From Glycine soja (Eukaryota; Streptophyta; Magnoliopsida; Fabales; Fabaceae): a stretch of DNA of 64,000 bases. Positions 60,780-64,000 of the stretch are shown in pieces. The stretch is from positions 4,652,501-4,716,500 of the forward strand of contig NC_041005.1 in NCBI RefSeq assembly GCF_004193775.1, written 5' to 3'. The translations under genes and the position numbers were made by a program. Every line of letters begins with the position of its first letter. Position 1 is the stretch's first letter. The notes under the pieces are model-generated. The model saw nothing but the letters and a program-made list of their open reading frames with translations, was not told where the DNA came from and searched no databases.

Positions 60780-60955
60780 ATTGCACAAGATAACTAGTTT
60801 TAAAGAAAATTATTGCTATTAAATTTTTTACCAAACAATTTTTAACTTTATTGAAACTTTAAGCCAAAATAATAAACAACTTATGCTTATTTTTGAGCTT
60901 TTATTTTGAGCCTTAACTTAAAAGTGAATTTAAAGTTAAAAATAAATAGGGCCAA
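60026..60955. mobile_element. Possible inverted-repeat element containing an AT microsatellite
   Basis: The left end (gtttgacccaacttattttt) is matched by the complement of the right end (agttggccctatttattttt), followed inward on both sides by aactt/ttaac-rich blocks. Length is about 930 bp, with no coding sequence. The match is short and AT-rich, so this is tentative. Confidence 0.35.
60709..60776. repeat. Compound (CA)(TG)(TA)n microsatellite
   Basis: ACACACACATGTGTGTATAT begins with a perfect palindrome (cacacacatgtgtgt) and runs into about 25 TA units. Confidence 0.95.
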
Positions 60956-63900
60956 CTGTAACCTTAATATTTGCCTAAAAGTCTAGGACGTGAACTTGTT
61001 TGCTTCATGGAATTTGTATTTGTTTCAGTAGAGATGGTTCATTTATTTGGACAAAAGGAAATCGAAATTCACGAACTATAAAAAAATGCGGACCAAAACC
61101 CTCCTTTTTAAAGTATAGAAAGTAAAATTGTTTTTGACAGGGAATTGAAGGATCTAAACCACATTTTACCCGTTTTAAAATATGAGCAAAATTAAAAAAA
61201 AAAAGAAGTAACAAAAATGATAATATTAAGATGAATGTATGACTATAAGGAAAAGGATAAAATATGAAAACATAAAAAAATTGATGTGCTACCTAGGAGA
61301 AGGTGATAAAAAAATTAATTAACATAGTTGGGAAACATGCAAAGAGTACAAATTAAAAGAATAAATTGCATAATTCTTAATTTCAGTTAAAAAGTTAGAA
61401 AATAAACACACACAAATATTAGAGAAAAATATCAAAAGAGATTCAATAATGAATAATATATCTAAGAATTTAGTTTTATGACCTAGTCCAATGAATAGAT
61501 GATCTAAGCCTAGTTGAATAAAGTTGTTATAGTTGTGTTGATTTGATTACTAGACAAGAAAGAAATTGAGCAAATTGCATAATTTTGTCTTGTGGATTGA
61601 TCGTCATGTGTTGTTCAAAGCGTTACAAGCTCTTTAATGAACAAGTCCAAGATTACCAGTGGGTCAGCAATGACGATTCACAGTCAAATTGTTATTGGTT
61701 GGATTTTTGGTTTCTTCTATGTACTCTCATCTTTTTAATTGTCTGTTTAAATCTATAAATTCTTTAACTTAACATTTAATTTTTGTAAAAAGGAATTTTA
61801 CTTTTTATTCTCATTTTACAAAAGCATAATATTAAAATGACGTTTTGTACAAACTCAAAGTGAAACAAAAATCTAATAAATTTAAGAATTAAAGAGATCA
61901 AGATGTACAGTGCCGGTGGAAGATAGTAATTGGCAAAGCCGATGCAAAAAAAATGTTGTATTTGAAGCTGAGAACATGAAAAAAAAAAAAAAACTTTGTA
62001 AGACGTGTATGATCATCGTTCTAAAAGATTTATGCATGATATATCTAAGTAAAAGGCCTATCTTTATATAAAATTTTATCCCTCTTTTTATTGTCTTCAG
62101 TTATCCGTCATCTGCTTACCAAGCTGTCTGTCACTATCAAAGTTGATGAAGGAAGATCAGTGTTTCTCCAAGGTAGATGGGTGTATTATGTATCCCCAAA
62201 TCATAAGTATCGTATCTGCCTTACCCCCTTCTTTTAGAAGGCAATGTTTGTTGCAGCATCTTCATAAATATGCCTGTGTTGGACCTGCTTGTGTAATATA
62301 TTTCACATGACACGTCGAGTACGTTCTTGGCCAAACCATTTAATTTTTTTTTTTGTTAAATTTGAACACTTATATGAGTTATGCTAAAATACTTAAAATA
62401 CATCATTTACAAAAAAAAACAACACTTAAAATAGCTTGATTAATTACGAGTTGCATCACCATTCACATGTCCCTTAATTAACATATATTACATTAATGCC
62501 AAATTTAATTAGTTGCGATGTGTAAATTTTGAATAAAACTTGTTAAGTTCTATTATCTCACACAAAAATATCTTGTTAAGTTTTCTGTGTATTAAATACC
62601 TTATTTTTTTCTTAAATATTTTCCATTTTTAATTTCTAGACAAGTATTTTTGGCCGTTACTCCTCAGCAAAACCTATATATCATTTATGTAAATTAGGGA
62701 TGACAATTTAATCCATTTATTCATTTTTCATCTGCAATCAATTTTTATATAAATTTAATTAATTCATCAAATTATAAAAATAAAATTTAATGGATTGATT
62801 ACATTGGATTCTAATTTTTTTATGAATAGATTCTAATTTGTTATTGGATGGATAATGAACTATCTAATATAATTTGTAATTTATTGGATCAAATAATCCA
62901 AAGTTTATTGGTTAAGCATAAACCTTTAAGGAATGGATTCTTAACTGCTCTACAATGTTTGGGTACAAAAATATGTATAAGTATTGAAATTTATTTTAGA
63001 ATTTTTTTTCAAAATAAATATAATATTATTTAAATGGATGGGTTGGACACATTTATCACTTTATAAAAATGGATAATGATAATAGATGACTTTTTTATTA
63101 AACGGATCATTGGTATATTGAATTAGATCACTTTGTACATATTTAACTGTTCATAAATAGATTAATACTTTGATTTTAATATAACCATTGATTAGATTTA
63201 GAATTCATCCAATTTTTCAGTTTAACACCCTGATGCAAAATTTATTGTTATGTTATTTTAAAAAAAAAATATTGTTATGTTCACGATTCACCTGCTCCTT
63301 GAGCTGTTAAAGACAAATATTGTTGGCACTTGTATGGGGCCTGGTTGAAAACTCACGGACTCTTATAGAAAAGTTTTTTTTAATTTCTTTATTATTTTTT
63401 TTATTAAAAAATAGTTTTCAAATTTTTAATGTATTTGTTTTGTTTAAAATTTTGGAGAAAATTGATAGAAACTAAAAAACAAATTAATTTTTTAATTATT
63501 TTAAAAAGTTACTTTCGAAATAAATGTTTTTTTGTTTCAAAAAAGAATATTTGAGAACAGCAATTTGTCTTGGCCCAAGAGCACATGAGAATTTATGGCA
63601 TTTTTGGGTTATGCAGTTGCAATCGTGTTTGTTTTTCTCCCTTCAGTTAGCCACTTGTCATGTAAGTTGTATCATGAAAACAGTTTCTTCAATACAGGGC
63701 AGTAGTAGCCAATACGTACACTGAACAACTATTGATCGAGTAATTATTTACGCAGCTGCTTCTGCAACATAACCATCATCGTGTTATGTGTACGTGTATG
63801 GTACCCACACCACAGTGTCAGTAAAAATCACATGCATCACCCGTGGATATCTTCAAATAAATGGAAGTTGGGTTTAATACTATAAGAGACTAACATTTTA

Positions 63901-64000
63901 CAACGAAATGAATTAATGTTTAAATCACTACGCAAAGTGGAATAATTTCACGTGCTTTAGTGATTAAAAATATTATATTTAGTATTTAACCAAACTTTAA

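Larger units (their letters stand above)
58304..64000. other. Gene-free AT-rich region to the window end
   Basis: Short open frames (59,175-59,369; 59,390-59,578; 61,005-61,214; 62,848-63,033; 63,524-63,724) show no recognisable protein similarity. Apart from the possible inverted-repeat element at 60.0-60.96 kb and its microsatellite, no structure was identified. Confidence 0.55.

Overview
The window is plant nuclear DNA: very AT-rich, with long gene-poor stretches, genes split by GT-AG introns, poly(A)-type gene ends and a mixture of LTR, hAT-like and foldback elements. Protein similarity recalled from memory and the repeat families point to a legume, most likely soybean (Glycine). That species call is an inference, since no database was searched.

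Layout. (1) 1-3.4 kb, + strand: the last four exons of a DICER-LIKE 4 gene, encoding the end of the second RNase III domain and two dsRNA-binding domains. (2) 4.6-10.4 kb, - strand, convergent with DCL4: a complete ten-exon gene for a 539-residue protein with two BRCT domains. Its second intron is a textbook U12-type AT-AC intron. (3) 10.4-16.2 kb: AT-rich intergenic DNA. (4) 16.2-21.7 kb, - strand: a decayed, intron-containing copy of translation initiation factor eIF3b. It carries frameshifts, a premature stop, lost splice donors, a missing N-terminus and a 1.7-kb insertion made of a tandem array with near-palindromic cores. (5) 21.8-24.1 kb, + strand, head-to-head with the eIF3b relic: exons of a decayed SNM1/Artemis-type DNA cross-link repair nuclease. 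(6) 24-39.5 kb: gene-free DNA with tandem repeats, foldback elements, and a solo LTR (28,774-30,608) with a 5-bp target duplication. Nested inside that LTR is a 580-bp hAT-like element with an 8-bp duplication. (7) 39.5-40.8 kb, - strand: an intact single-exon AP2/ERF transcription factor gene. (8) 41-64 kb: gene-free AT-rich DNA with a tandem duplication, a dispersed 130-bp repeat, foldback elements, a decayed transposon-type coding fragment and a second, 5'-truncated LTR of the same family. That second LTR preserves the empty site for the nested hAT element.

Three genes look functional: DCL4 (trans-acting and antiviral siRNA production), the tandem-BRCT protein (probably DNA-damage response) and the ERF factor (stress or development transcription). 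The eIF3b and SNM1 relics keep their introns, so they are DNA-level duplicates rather than retrocopies. Fractionation after the known soybean whole-genome duplications is the simplest explanation. I found no tRNA, rRNA or CRISPR array and no bacterial-type system. The least familiar structure is the palindromic-core array inside the eIF3b relic.
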